Positions 37,528 through 45,105 of a DNA stretch of 64,000 nt are shown here, one piece after another. The stretch lies in assembly GCA_051654905.1 (NCBI GenBank), contig JBOFYY010000156.1, positions 62,001-126,000 on the forward strand, written 5' to 3'. A program made the position numbers and the translations under genes. Position 1 is the stretch's first letter; each line of letters begins with the position of its first letter. Source of the DNA: JBOFIQ01 sp051654905 (lineage in GTDB: Bacteria; Actinomycetota; Actinomycetes; Propionibacteriales; Propionibacteriaceae). Below the pieces are notes generated by a model. The model worked only from the letters and a program-made list of their open reading frames with translations. It did not search any database and was not told the DNA's origin.

Positions 37528-38706
37528 ATGTCTACAAGAAGAGGTTTCGGTCGCATCCGTAAGCGCCAATCAGGAAGATTTCAAGCGGGCTATATTGGCC
37601 CGGATCTGAACACGCACTATGCGCCAACCACCTTCTCCACAAAACTGGATGCAGAGGCATGGCTTGCTAGCGAGCATCGCCTTCTAGAGAATGACCAGTG
37701 GACGTCTCCTGCGGAGCGAAATCACAAGAAGCATGCCCGAGGAGAGACTTTTGGAAAGTACTCAGAACGCTGGCTTGGAGAACATCGCCGCAAGGATGGA
37801 CGGCAACTAAAACCGAAGACGGTTGCCCACTATCGGGAGGTGTTGAATTCCCGCCTCTTACCCGATTTAGGACACCTCGAGCTTCATAGGCTGACTGAAT
37901 CCGTGCTGAAAGCTTGGTATGAAGGATTACCCGAAACTCCCACTGTGAATGCACATGCAGTTTCCTTGTTGAAGCAAATCCTGAGCGCCGCATCGGAGGA
38001 TGACCCTCGCATTCCTTCGTTGCGCATGCCTGGCCCTACGAAGGCTGAGACTGTTCATGAGTCCGAGCCGGCCACCTTGGAGCAGCTTGCGGTGATCGTG
38101 GAGAACATGCCGGAGCGTCATCGAATGCTGGTACTGCTGATGGCTTTTTGTGCGCTTCGGTTTGGGGAGGTGACTGAGCTTCGCAGAAAGGATGTCGATC
38201 TGAAGAACGGGAGGCTCAAGATCCGTCGTGGTGTCGTACTCGTGAATGGTGAGCGCATCGTTGGAACTCCCAAATCCAAAGCGGGCAGCCGGGATGTGTC
38301 AATCCCTCCCCATCTTCTCCCCCAGCTTGCGGAGCATATAGAGAAAAATTGCACCCCGGGGCCGAACTCTTTACTTTTTGAATCATCGACTGGAACGCAC
38401 CTTTCTCAATCTACGGTGAACGGCAAACCAGCTCGCACTCGCCTAATTCATGGAAGATCGGTTAATGAATCTGCTTCTGGATTCTGCAAAGCCCGCACAG
38501 CTGCCGGCCGTCCAGATCTTCGCCTGCACGACCTACGGCACACTGGGGCCACCATGGCTGCTATGTCCGGGGCAACGCTGGCCGAGCTCATGGCCCGTCT
38601 CGGGCACTCTAGCGTCGGTGCTGCGATGCGCTATCAGCATGCAGCCAAGGATCGCGACCTGGCGATCGCTCAAGAAATCAGCCGCATGGCAGGAGGTGTG
38701 CTGTGA
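37528..38706 (+). CDS. int: Tyrosine-type site-specific integrase
   Basis: 392 residues. N-terminal AP2-like and SAM-like DNA-binding parts (about 1-150), then the catalytic domain with Arg in CALRFGEVTELRR, Lys region near GTPKSKAGSRDV, HDLRHTGATM (His and Arg), LGHSSVGAAMRYQHA (His and Tyr nucleophile). All catalytic residues are present, so it should be active. RBS GAAAGGG, 6 bases before ATG 37528. It is the first gene inside attL, reading inward, and targets the 3' end of tRNA-Asn. Confidence 0.95.
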   Translation: MSTRRGFGRIRKRQSGRFQAGYIGPDLNTHYAPTTFSTKLDAEAWLASEHRLLENDQWTSPAERNHKKHARGETFGKYSERWLGEHRRKDGRQLKPKTVAHYREVLNSRLLPDLGHLELHRLTESVLKAWYEGLPETPTVNAHAVSLLKQILSAASEDDPRIPSLRMPGPTKAETVHESEPATLEQLAVIVENMPERHRMLVLLMAFCALRFGEVTELRRKDVDLKNGRLKIRRGVVLVNGERIVGTPKSKAGSRDVSIPPHLLPQLAEHIEKNCTPGPNSLLFESSTGTHLSQSTVNGKPARTRLIHGRSVNESASGFCKARTAAGRPDLRLHDLRHTGATMAAMSGATLAELMARLGHSSVGAAMRYQHAAKDRDLAIAQEISRMAGGVL

Positions 38707-39188
38707 AGCCGAATCCGGGTGAGGTGCTCGCGGTTGAGTGGCGAGCAATGGGCTGCAGATGCCTGCTGCTCCAAGTGTTTCTCAGTCCTGCAGGATGGAG
38801 ATTTGTCCAGCCGGGAAGCCGTGGGTCCCTGCGTCGGCCTCCCTTGGCTCTCGATGCAGTCCCATATCTTGACGGCTCCGTGAGTCCGGATCCAAAACCG
38901 TGGCTTCGCTACACAAAGAAGAACGACCCTCCCCGGTCTCGGACCCTGCCTCTCAACCTTAAGCAGTGGCCTCCCCTCTCTGAAGAGGAACTGCCCGGAT
39001 ACCAGATGGTAGGCGTCGGTGTCGGATACCGAAATTCAGGTGACCCCATCCCAGACGTCTTCCGGATTGAGGCATCTTGTGCACATGGAAACGCTGGAGA
39101 CGTTTCGACCACCGCCAAGGAAGATGTTGGACGTTTTATGGAAGAGCATGTCCGAGTTACCCGAGACATACATGTCGAGCAAACCTGA
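38703..39188 (+). CDS. Unknown protein coupled to the integrase gene
   Basis: 161 residues from GTG 38703, overlapping the integrase stop by 4 bases. Basic, Pro-rich N-terminal half (PLALDAVPYLDGSVSPDPKP) and a C-terminal half with YQMVGVGVGYRNSGDPIPD and a helix VGRFMEEHVRVTRD. I recognise no family. Tight coupling suggests a role with the integrase, such as a directionality or regulatory factor. Confidence 0.6.
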   Translation: MKPNPGEVLAVEWRAMGCRCLLLQVFLSPAGWRFVQPGSRGSLRRPPLALDAVPYLDGSVSPDPKPWLRYTKKNDPPRSRTLPLNLKQWPPLSEEELPGYQMVGVGVGYRNSGDPIPDVFRIEASCAHGNAGDVSTTAKEDVGRFMEEHVRVTRDIHVEQT

Positions 39189-39214
39189 CAACAATTGATG
39201 AAATGTGCTACCTT
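39185..39214 (+). promoter_or_regulatory. Putative promoter of the xis-rep-capsid operon
   Basis: -35 CTGACA (39185-39190), 18-base spacer, extended -10 TGCTACCTT (-10 hexamer 39209-39214). It overlaps the end of the preceding gene and would drive the run of overlapping genes to the capsid gene at 42975. Confidence 0.5.
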
Positions 39215-39229
39215 AACACTGTCGATGAA

Positions 39230-39257
39230 TCACATCGGCGTAGTTTATCGGATGTGA
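39230..39257. promoter_or_regulatory. Inverted repeat TCACATC-N14-GATGTGA, possible operator
   Basis: Seven-base arms 39230-39236 and 39251-39257, just downstream of the putative promoter and about 60 bases before the Xis-like gene. It could bind an island regulator or fold in the 5' leader. Confidence 0.4.
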
Positions 39258-39317
39258 CGTCCAACCGGCACACGTGGGTTAACCGTGGCAGAGAGCTTGA
39301 AGGAGCTCCGGTAGACC

Positions 39318-39548
39318 ATGTCCAAATCTTCCAGCCCCGCCCGACTTAACTCGGAACGCGCGTTCACTGACATCCAAGGTATGTCTGAGTGCCTCCAGAT
39401 CAGCCCAGCAACTGCACGGCGCATGATTGCTTCCGGCCAGATTCCCGCCTATCGCGTCGGAACTGGCACCCGGGGCATCATCCGAATCCGCGTAAGCGAT
39501 ATTGAAGCATTATTACGCCCCGTCACTTCGATGAGTGGCGTTGTCTAA
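39318..39548 (+). CDS. Excisionase/MerR-like helix-turn-helix protein
   Basis: 76 residues. SECLQISPATARRMIASGQIPAYRVG, followed by IRIRVSDIEALL, is the classic small winged-helix of Xis/AlpA-type proteins. Likely helps excision or regulates the operon. Its stop overlaps the next start (TAATG). Confidence 0.8.
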   Translation: MSKSSSPARLNSERAFTDIQGMSECLQISPATARRMIASGQIPAYRVGTGTRGIIRIRVSDIEALLRPVTSMSGVV

Positions 39549-39907
39549 TGCTAAATACATATGAAAGGCGCCCTGCTGCTGAGACAGGGCGCCTCGTGAA
39601 TAGTGTTGCTGAAGCTAGTTTTAGTGTATTAGATGCTCCACGTACGCGTTCTCGTGTTCTGCGTGTCGATTTATCTGCTGAGCAAAAAGAGTTTTGGTCG
39701 CGTCGGTTGCAGTTGGCTGCTCAGTCTCCTGCTGGTACTCGAATCACTCTTGTAGTTCCTTCGGGGGGCTTGGTTCCGTTAGCTCTTGATGATCTTCGCG
39801 CTGCTCGTGGGTTGTGCGTAAGCATCGTGTCCGATGATTGGGCTACTGCTGACCGGTGGCAAGCTGCTCTCGATGAGGGGGTGGGCGCATGGTTGGGCCT
39901 GATGTGA
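39548..39907 (+). CDS. Small island protein, function unknown
   Basis: 119 residues (MLNTYERRPAAETGRLVNSV). The central LRVDLSAEQKEFWSRRLQLAAQ and ITLVVPSGGLVPLALDDL segments suggest an alpha/beta fold. No family recognised. Its 3' end overlaps the ATPase gene by 19 bases in another frame. Between overlapping neighbours of a replication operon, so possibly a replication accessory. Confidence 0.6.
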   Translation: MLNTYERRPAAETGRLVNSVAEASFSVLDAPRTRSRVLRVDLSAEQKEFWSRRLQLAAQSPAGTRITLVVPSGGLVPLALDDLRAARGLCVSIVSDDWATADRWQAALDEGVGAWLGLM

Positions 39908-40995
39908 CCACCGCGACCGAGCTGGGCCGTGAAGTGCTGCTGTCAAGGATCCGCACTGGTGACTGGCTGGATGCCCAGTACTTCCCGCCCGTCTCGTGGG
40001 TGGTGCCCGGCGTGATGCCAGAGGGTTTTGGGCTGCTCATCGGTGCCCCGAAGATGGGCAAGTCCTGGCTGACGCTGGACCTGTGTCTGGCGCTAGCGAT
40101 GGGTGGTCGGGCTCTCGGCGCCATTGACGTCGGGCCGGCACGCCCGGTATTGCTTCTTGCACTCGAGGATGGGGAACGCCGGTTGCAGGATCGTGCCCGC
40201 CATCTCCTTGGGGATAAGCCGATCCCGTCGATGCTGCACTACGCAACTGAGTGTGAACCGGGAACTATCTTCGCCACTATGGAGGCCTGGCTGTCGATGT
40301 ACGGAAACCATCGGCCGCTGATCGTACTCGACACCCTCGGACGAGTCATGCCACCGACTGCTCGTGGGGAGAATGACTACCAGCGGGATTACCGTATGGG
40401 GTCTTGGCTCAAGTCGTTGTGTGACAAGTATCCGGGAACCTGCATCTGCGCTGTGCATCACACCCGCAAGGCCAGCTCTGAAGACTGGGCCGACTCCACT
40501 AGCGGCACCCAAGGGCTGAACGGGTCCGCCGACTGGACCTGCAGCCTGTCCCGGCCTCGCAGCGAGACGTCCGGCCGCCTCAAGGTGATGGGCCGTGATG
40601 TGATGGACGGCGACTATGCCGTGACGTTCACTGATGCCTGCTGGACCCTCGATGGAACTGATCTATCCGAAGCTGCCAAGAACGCCGCTATGGCTACGGT
40701 CAGCGATGGTGTCGGCGATCTCATGGGAGAAGTTCTGGCGTTCGTTGTCAGTCATCCAGAAGGCACCACTGCTGTGGAAGTTGGCGCCGCCTTGACCATG
40801 AGTAATAACGATGCTGGCACCTACCTTCGCAGGGCTGCCGATGCTGGCCGGATCGCCAAGATCGGGCGCGGGAAGTTCGCTCCAATACCCCTGTCTGAAG
40901 TGTCTGAGTGTCTGAACCCGGATCAACCATTCAGACAAACAGACACTTCATACACCCTTTTCGGACAAGATCTGGAAGAGGGAGTCATCCGATGA
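39889..40995 (+). CDS. RepA-like RecA-fold ATPase (putative replicative helicase/loader)
   Basis: 368 residues. Walker A GAPKMGKS at residues 52-59, acidic motif LLLALEDGERRL, Walker B LIVLDTLGRV, and HHTRK, as in the AAA_25/RSF1010 RepA group used by plasmids, phages and satellites. The C-terminus (about 280-325) has a winged-helix-like segment TAVEVGAALTMSNNDAGTYLRRA. It likely unwinds or primes the excised element for autonomous replication. ATGA overlap with the WhiB gene. Confidence 0.85.
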   Translation: MVGPDVTTATELGREVLLSRIRTGDWLDAQYFPPVSWVVPGVMPEGFGLLIGAPKMGKSWLTLDLCLALAMGGRALGAIDVGPARPVLLLALEDGERRLQDRARHLLGDKPIPSMLHYATECEPGTIFATMEAWLSMYGNHRPLIVLDTLGRVMPPTARGENDYQRDYRMGSWLKSLCDKYPGTCICAVHHTRKASSEDWADSTSGTQGLNGSADWTCSLSRPRSETSGRLKVMGRDVMDGDYAVTFTDACWTLDGTDLSEAAKNAAMATVSDGVGDLMGEVLAFVVSHPEGTTAVEVGAALTMSNNDAGTYLRRAADAGRIAKIGRGKFAPIPLSEVSECLNPDQPFRQTDTSYTLFGQDLEEGVIR

Positions 40996-41237
40996 CCACC
41001 CTCAATGAGCTCTACCGCCATATTGCCCAGACCGTGGACGATGGACAGGAGGTGCCCTGCCTCGATCCGGAGTCTGGGCACCTCTGGACCTCCAACAAGC
41101 CAAAGGAGCGCTACGAGGCCAAGCTGGCCTGTCTTGCTGGTCCATGCCCTGTCTTTAACCTCTGCATCACTGCTGCTCAGGCCGAGAAGATCAATGCCGG
41201 TGTCTGGGGCGGTATCGACATCGGGGGTGGTGCCTGA
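40992..41237 (+). CDS. WhiB-family Fe-S transcription factor, variant cysteine spacing
   Basis: 81 residues from ATG 40992. Four cysteines (23, 47, 52, 58) and the WhiB turn GVWGG. The usual C-x2-C-x5-C is C-x4-C-x5-C here (CLAGPCPVFNLC). No basic C-terminal DNA-binding tail, so it probably works by binding a host sigma factor. WhiB proteins are common on actinophages and can change host gene expression or exclude other phages. TGATG overlap with the next gene. Confidence 0.85.
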   Translation: MTTLNELYRHIAQTVDDGQEVPCLDPESGHLWTSNKPKERYEAKLACLAGPCPVFNLCITAAQAEKINAGVWGGIDIGGGA

Positions 41238-41647
41238 TGTCCGGCGACCTCATGATGCTGCCTGGCGCTGTCGTTGTGACTGGCTTACATCTTCAACTAG
41301 TCCAAGCGATGTGTGAGAGCGCCATTCGCGGTAATCGCCTGCGTAGTAGGGAAACCCGTGATTCGCTTCTTGAGCTTCACAATGCGGCAGTGAATGCTCT
41401 CCTGACGCTTCAGCGTCACAACGACAGCGCAGCCCAATCCTTTACCGAAGATAGAGGTGTAGTCGATCCATCGACGTATCTGGGAATGGATGAGCTTGCA
41501 AAGCTTTTGGGGTGTTCGCTCCGAACTGCGCAGCGCAAGGCTCATCTACTTGACGGAATCAAGCGCGGTGGAGTTTGGCTAGTTCCAAAAGATGCCGTCG
41601 AGGAACACCTTAGCGGCGCACAGATGAAAGGAGGCTCGCGGCTATGA
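41237..41647 (+). CDS. Helix-turn-helix protein of the island
   Basis: 136 residues. N-terminal helical half without a known motif. The C-terminal half reads YLGMDELAKLLGCSLRTAQRKAHLLDGI, then GGVWLVPKDAVEEHL, a small excisionase-like helix-turn-helix with wing. Possibly a regulator of the downstream capsid genes, whose start it overlaps (ATGA). Gene order and overlaps put it in the same operon. Confidence 0.65.
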   Translation: MSGDLMMLPGAVVVTGLHLQLVQAMCESAIRGNRLRSRETRDSLLELHNAAVNALLTLQRHNDSAAQSFTEDRGVVDPSTYLGMDELAKLLGCSLRTAQRKAHLLDGIKRGGVWLVPKDAVEEHLSGAQMKGGSRL

Positions 41648-42048
41648 GTAACGCGATCCTACAATATGTCACTGGCAATGATGTCTTTGCCGGTGATGCA
41701 GTTCCCATGTTTGGGTACGTGGCTTTGGGTGACAGTCCAGACCTTCAAGCTGAACCCATTCCAGCCGGATCTCTTGTCGAGATCGTTGGAGATCGAGCAG
41801 TTCGTCCGGCTAACCCCGATTCCATCGCAGTGATTGGAGTCACCTCTGAACCCATCCAGTGCCATGGTGCTGGCCTCGTGTACTTCTCTGGTGTCCATCC
41901 GCTCATCGTTGAGGATGAAGTCTTTGCCGGAGAACGTGTTTCGCCAGGAAAAGACGGCACAGTTCGCCCCGGAGTAGCGAACTCTATCGGTATCGCATTG
42001 CGATCGGGTAAGTCTGGCGAACGTATCGACGTCCTTCTCACTATCTAA
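41644..42048 (+). CDS. Putative capsid decoration (cement) protein
   Basis: 134 residues, beta-rich, with repeated turns: VFAGDAVPMFGYVALGD and, in the second half, VEDEVFAGERVSPGKDGTVRPG, then GIALRSGKSGERIDVLLTI. This is the pattern of DUF2190-like head decoration proteins that stabilise HK97-type capsids, and it sits directly before a capsid gene as in phages. RBS AAAGGAGG, 9 bases upstream. Assignment is by pattern and context only. Confidence 0.6.
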   Translation: MSNAILQYVTGNDVFAGDAVPMFGYVALGDSPDLQAEPIPAGSLVEIVGDRAVRPANPDSIAVIGVTSEPIQCHGAGLVYFSGVHPLIVEDEVFAGERVSPGKDGTVRPGVANSIGIALRSGKSGERIDVLLTI

Positions 42049-42057
42049 GGAGACTAC

Positions 42058-42975
42058 ATGCCATATACATATCCTATTCAGGCGAATAACTTCGCCATAA
42101 ATGCAAACCCTCGTGATATTCAGGCTGCGCTCTCAAGCACAAATGTGGTCGGACGGATTCTTTCCGAGCAGGCTGGACTAACAGAGTCTCGTTTTCTGAC
42201 TTACAAACTGCTATCCGGTCGCTATGTACTCGATGGGCAAAGCATCACCTACGCAATGGGCGATCCAAAGCTTCCCGATGGGGTCGAAACTATCGCGGCT
42301 GGAGCCGAGTATCCGAGGACCACTCTCACCCCAGAGCAGCTCCGCACTGCTGAGGTACTCAAACGTGGACATTCCACTTTTATTACTGATGAGGCCATCA
42401 CTCAGCAGAGCATTGAGGCTGTAAATCGCAGCTTCGGTATCCTTGCCGCTTCCTTGATCCGAGACTTTGACCGTATTGGGATCGGTGTCATCGGGTCTTC
42501 GCTGCCGATAATGACTGCATCTACAGCATGGAGCAACAGTAGGGTGTTCCTGCAGGATCTATTAACGATGAAGTCTAAGATCAGTCAAGCTGGTGAGGGG
42601 TTGTACCTGCCTGACACGCTCGTACTGAGTGAGACTTCTTACGCCAAGCTACTACCCGCTGTGCTCGATATTCTGCCCCGCGAATCCAATGTAGTCACCG
42701 GCGAAGGATGGGCAACCGTGCAGGGCGTTACGATCTTAACTAACCCCCAAGCCGGTTCGCTCACTGACCCGATGCTACTGGATTCCACCATGTTGGGTGG
42801 TTTAGCTATCGGCAACATAGTCTCCCCAGGCTATGTCCGCATTGGCACCGTGGCGGATGTGCAGAACATTCGCGAGGCCAAAAATGATGCTTGGATGATT
42901 CAGGCTCGCACCATTGCGCTACCTGTAGTTACAAACCCCGGAGCTGGACTCATCATAAAAGGAACCGGACTCTAA
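42058..42975 (+). CDS. Major capsid protein (HK97-fold), putative
   Basis: 305 residues. YPIQANNFAINANPRDIQAAL, TYKLLSGRYVLDGQSITYAMGDP, AAGAEYPRTTLTPEQLRTAEVLKRGHSTFITDEAI and RSFGILAASLIRDFDRIGI resemble actinophage major capsid proteins: an N-arm, an E-loop, and a long spine helix, followed by the P and A domains. No N-terminal scaffold/protease part. RBS AAGGAG, 5 bases from ATG. The decoration protein lies upstream; no portal, terminase, protease or tail gene lies in the island. Confidence 0.75.
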   Translation: MPYTYPIQANNFAINANPRDIQAALSSTNVVGRILSEQAGLTESRFLTYKLLSGRYVLDGQSITYAMGDPKLPDGVETIAAGAEYPRTTLTPEQLRTAEVLKRGHSTFITDEAITQQSIEAVNRSFGILAASLIRDFDRIGIGVIGSSLPIMTASTAWSNSRVFLQDLLTMKSKISQAGEGLYLPDTLVLSETSYAKLLPAVLDILPRESNVVTGEGWATVQGVTILTNPQAGSLTDPMLLDSTMLGGLAIGNIVSPGYVRIGTVADVQNIREAKNDAWMIQARTIALPVVTNPGAGLIIKGTGL

Positions 42976-43002
42976 GCCTGTGCCTGCTAGGCATACACAA
43001 AA

Positions 43003-43108
43003 GTGTGGCTGCAGCTTGGCACCGCCTTCATAGGTGGTCTGCAGTCCACACACGTGGATGGGTGAGTGTGTACTGAGGCTCCTTCCTAGTGGGGTACTCA
43101 CTCATTCA
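43003..43108 (+). ncRNA. Two long stems in the 3' region of the capsid gene
   Basis: Stem A: GTGTGG/CCACAC plus TGCAG/CTGCA with an inner CACC/GGTG (43003-43051). Stem B: 13 continuous pairs between 43055-43067 and 43096-43108, including two G-U pairs that form only on the plus-strand RNA. This points to a structured plus-strand transcript running on from the capsid gene. No ORF. Confidence 0.55.
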
Positions 43109-43114
43109 GCCACA

Positions 43115-43152
43115 AGTTAGGCCCTGCTCAAACTTCAGAGCAGGGCCTAACT
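43115..43152 (+). terminator. Hairpin ending the capsid operon
   Basis: Perfect 15-bp stem (43115-43129 with 43138-43152), 8-base loop; no clear T-run after it, so it may be a processing or stabilising stem. Confidence 0.7.
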
Positions 43153-43220
43153 CACTTACGCCTGAGACGGTTCTACCAACCCTTTGTGCACCCTCCATGT
43201 TTCGCGATATTCCGATATAC

Positions 43221-43718
43221 GATGGGGTCGTGACTTCCTACCCCATCGCTGCAGTGGGGTGGTGAAACGCCACCCCAACACAAGGAGGAGGTGGTGAAAT
43301 GCCACCCCCTCTAGACGATGGGTGAAATCAGATTTCGCCCATCTCGTAAGCGACGCTGAATAGCCGTATTACAGTGACCCCACTAATACTTAGAACATCA
43401 GGAGATGCGTTAAGTACATAACCCTGATCACAGAAACAACGACGTACCCATCAGAGGTATACCCTTCGCACTAACTACAAGAAGCGGATTCAATGATGGG
43501 GTAACGAAACGGAACCCCACTTGCTCACTCAACCTTTTGGGTGACACCACCGAAAAGGGTACGGCGAACCACCGCCCCCTTACGGGCACCCATAGCCAAG
43601 GGGGTAGTAAGACACGACCCCCTCGCTAAATAGGGTGTCATTTCAACAGAGACCCTTTGGAAGCCCTCACTACCAACACATGAACGAAAGGGTTCCATCA
43701 CTATTCCTGATGAAACCC
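43221..43718 (+). ncRNA. Cluster of hairpins: candidate structured RNA or cis-acting region
   Basis: No credible ORF. Hairpins: 43221-43247 (8 bp, 11-base loop), 43255-43277 (8 bp), 43285-43311 (9 bp, one mismatch), 43317-43343 (12 bp with T-G), 43397-43428, 43497-43519 (6 bp, 11-base loop), 43533-43558 (6+4 bp), 43563-43576, 43599-43623 (7 bp, 11-base loop), 43632-43656 (5+2 bp), 43690-43718 (9 bp, one mismatch). Several share GGGGT/ACCCC arms with 11-base loops, or GGTGG/CCACC arms with TGAAAYG loops, but the loops differ, so these are not copies of one repeat. Transcription is not shown; a replication or packaging site is an alternative. Confidence 0.5.
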
Positions 43719-43778
43719 CAGAGAAATCAAAGCCCACACCACCATCGCCCAAAAAAATCCAGAAACATAGACTGGTCA

Positions 43779-43937
43779 CCTTCCGCCTGCGTTGGGGGCC
43801 TCTCCCCCCGAAGGCTTTATATGTAGGGGGGGGTCGCGCGCGCACTCGCGCGAGGGTGTCGGTTAAAGACATCCTTTTCATCGTCTCCGACCCCGCCTGC
43901 GAGGGTAAGGAAGGGTCGGAATCTGATTCCTACCCTT
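43779..43937 (+). ncRNA. Second hairpin group with mutually exclusive stems
   Basis: Hairpins at 43779-43814 (CCTTC/GAAGG around GGGGG/CCCCC), 43834-43853 (TCGCGCG/CGCGCGA), 43854-43874 (7 bp with G-U, followed by TTTT) and 43911-43937 (11 bp, one mismatch). The segment 43913-43920 can instead pair perfectly with 43886-43893 (TCCGACCC/GGGTCGGA), which excludes the last hairpin. The region ends about 60 bases before the next gene's promoter. Confidence 0.5.
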
Positions 43938-43994
43938 GGTGGAGATGCGTGCACAGGAAAGACCACGAGGCTAGGTCTGCTGATTCGCAGCGCC

Positions 43995-44000
43995 TATAAT
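43995..44000 (+). promoter_or_regulatory. Consensus -10 box for a leaderless gene
   Basis: TATAAT ends 6 bases before ATG 44007, so transcription should begin at or near the start codon. The -35 area (TAGGTC) is weak. Confidence 0.6.
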
Positions 44001-44006
44001 AGGCAT

Positions 44007-44531
44007 ATGCATAGTTTTTGGGGTGCCCTCTTGGGATCCATTATTGCTCTCTGCGCTGGGGTGATAGTAGCTGCCATCAACGCTTCCAACACCCGCAACA
44101 CTGCGGACTCACTAGATCTTCGCAAGTTAGCCGCACGTTTCGTCAGCCAGTGCGAGTTATTGTGGGATTCAGATAGCCGGTTTACGCTTACTCTCTTTGA
44201 GTTTGTTACCGCCAGAGCCTCTCGCGATTCACAAGCAGTTCTGGAATCTCTGAATACACAGCTGAACCAGAACAGAAGTAAGCTGGGAGAGCATATCGCT
44301 AGCACCAGAGCTACACTTCACGAGCTCGAGGTCTCTTATCCTTCGCTCGGATCTCTCGCACGGGATCACTTCCGAGCCTCATTTGTAGCCCGAGAGGGGC
44401 ATGATACAGAGCAAATGCTTGCCGCAACAGGAGATCCCCAGAACCAAAAGACTCTAGAACTGTTTAACCAAGCAGTACAAAAGCAACTGTCCACACTACG
44501 ACCATGGCCTAGACGCAGCCTTCGAAGTTGA
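44007..44531 (+). CDS. Membrane-anchored island protein, function unknown
   Basis: 174 residues. One N-terminal membrane helix (about 5-25, with no cleavage site) and a long helical cytoplasmic part with conserved-looking charged heptads, ending in a basic PWPRRSLRS. It has its own promoter, apart from the capsid operon, as lysogenically expressed cargo often has. A role such as superinfection exclusion is possible but unsupported. Confidence 0.6.
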   Translation: MHSFWGALLGSIIALCAGVIVAAINASNTRNTADSLDLRKLAARFVSQCELLWDSDSRFTLTLFEFVTARASRDSQAVLESLNTQLNQNRSKLGEHIASTRATLHELEVSYPSLGSLARDHFRASFVAREGHDTEQMLAATGDPQNQKTLELFNQAVQKQLSTLRPWPRRSLRS

Positions 44532-44556
44532 GCGCACGAGAGCCATTTCTCCCGCT

Positions 44557-44577
44557 GTTGGAGTAAATTACTCCAAC
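44557..44577. terminator. Short stem-loop after the membrane protein gene
   Basis: GTTGGAGTAA and its complement around one base (8-bp stem if a 5-base loop forms). No T-run. Confidence 0.5.
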
Positions 44578-44745
44578 GAAAGCTGGGGCTGTCAAAGTGC
44601 CGAACGTGCAACGCCTACTCTCTCCCCGCTATCTACCGGTGAACCATCTCCATCAACAAGTCGGCTAGCTTGGCGGTTACCGAAGGCAACTATAGTCACA
44701 TTACCCCAGCTGAAATGATCCAATCTGGGGCAATGTGCGTTTAGT

Positions 44746-45105
44746 CTAAGACCCATTGATGATATCGACGAGCCCCAGTTCATATTCTCGCAAGAGTCGT
44801 CGCACCATGGCAGCTTCGCATGTTCGGGTGTACTTCTGTCCGCTATTCCCCGGGACTGGTGCAGTGTACACACCTGCGTCGAGTCCAGCCTTCTTGAGCA
44901 TGCTTATCGAGTCGTAGAGCATGGCTGTGGCCAACATTGGTCTATTGGGAAGATCTCGTATCCAAACCCACTGTGCCATTTCGGCACCATTGCAGTTATC
45001 TGCACACCACGAAGCATGTGATGGCGACTCATCTGGGAGTTGCACGATGAACCACTTCGATTCATCCCCAATGGCTCCACGGACTTCTCTTACTTGCATA
45101 CTCAC
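44746..45105 (-). CDS. Island hypothetical protein
   Basis: 119 residues from GTG 45105, with GGAGG 7 bases upstream (ATG at 45099 is an alternative). WFIVQLPDESPSHASWCADNCNGAEMAQWVWIRDLPN and a C-terminal helical part RTCEAAMVRRLLREYELG. No family recognised. It directly follows the DUF6907 gene with no gap, so they form an operon reading away from attR. Confidence 0.6.
   Translation of the reverse strand: MSMQVREVRGAIGDESKWFIVQLPDESPSHASWCADNCNGAEMAQWVWIRDLPNRPMLATAMLYDSISMLKKAGLDAGVYTAPVPGNSGQKYTRTCEAAMVRRLLREYELGLVDIINGS

Noticed and set aside
41644..42975. Encapsulin nanocompartment with cargo
   Set aside because: An upstream decoration-like protein and placement in an integrase/Xis/Rep operon favour a phage-type capsid; no cargo enzyme gene is adjacent. 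Not fully excluded.
43221..43718. CRISPR array
   Set aside because: No constant repeat with regular spacing; stems differ in sequence and no cas genes are present.
43525..43881. Minus-strand 118-codon ORF in the hairpin region
   Set aside because: Arg/Gly/Pro-rich composition, no RBS, and its sequence is explained by the stems; it resembles no protein.
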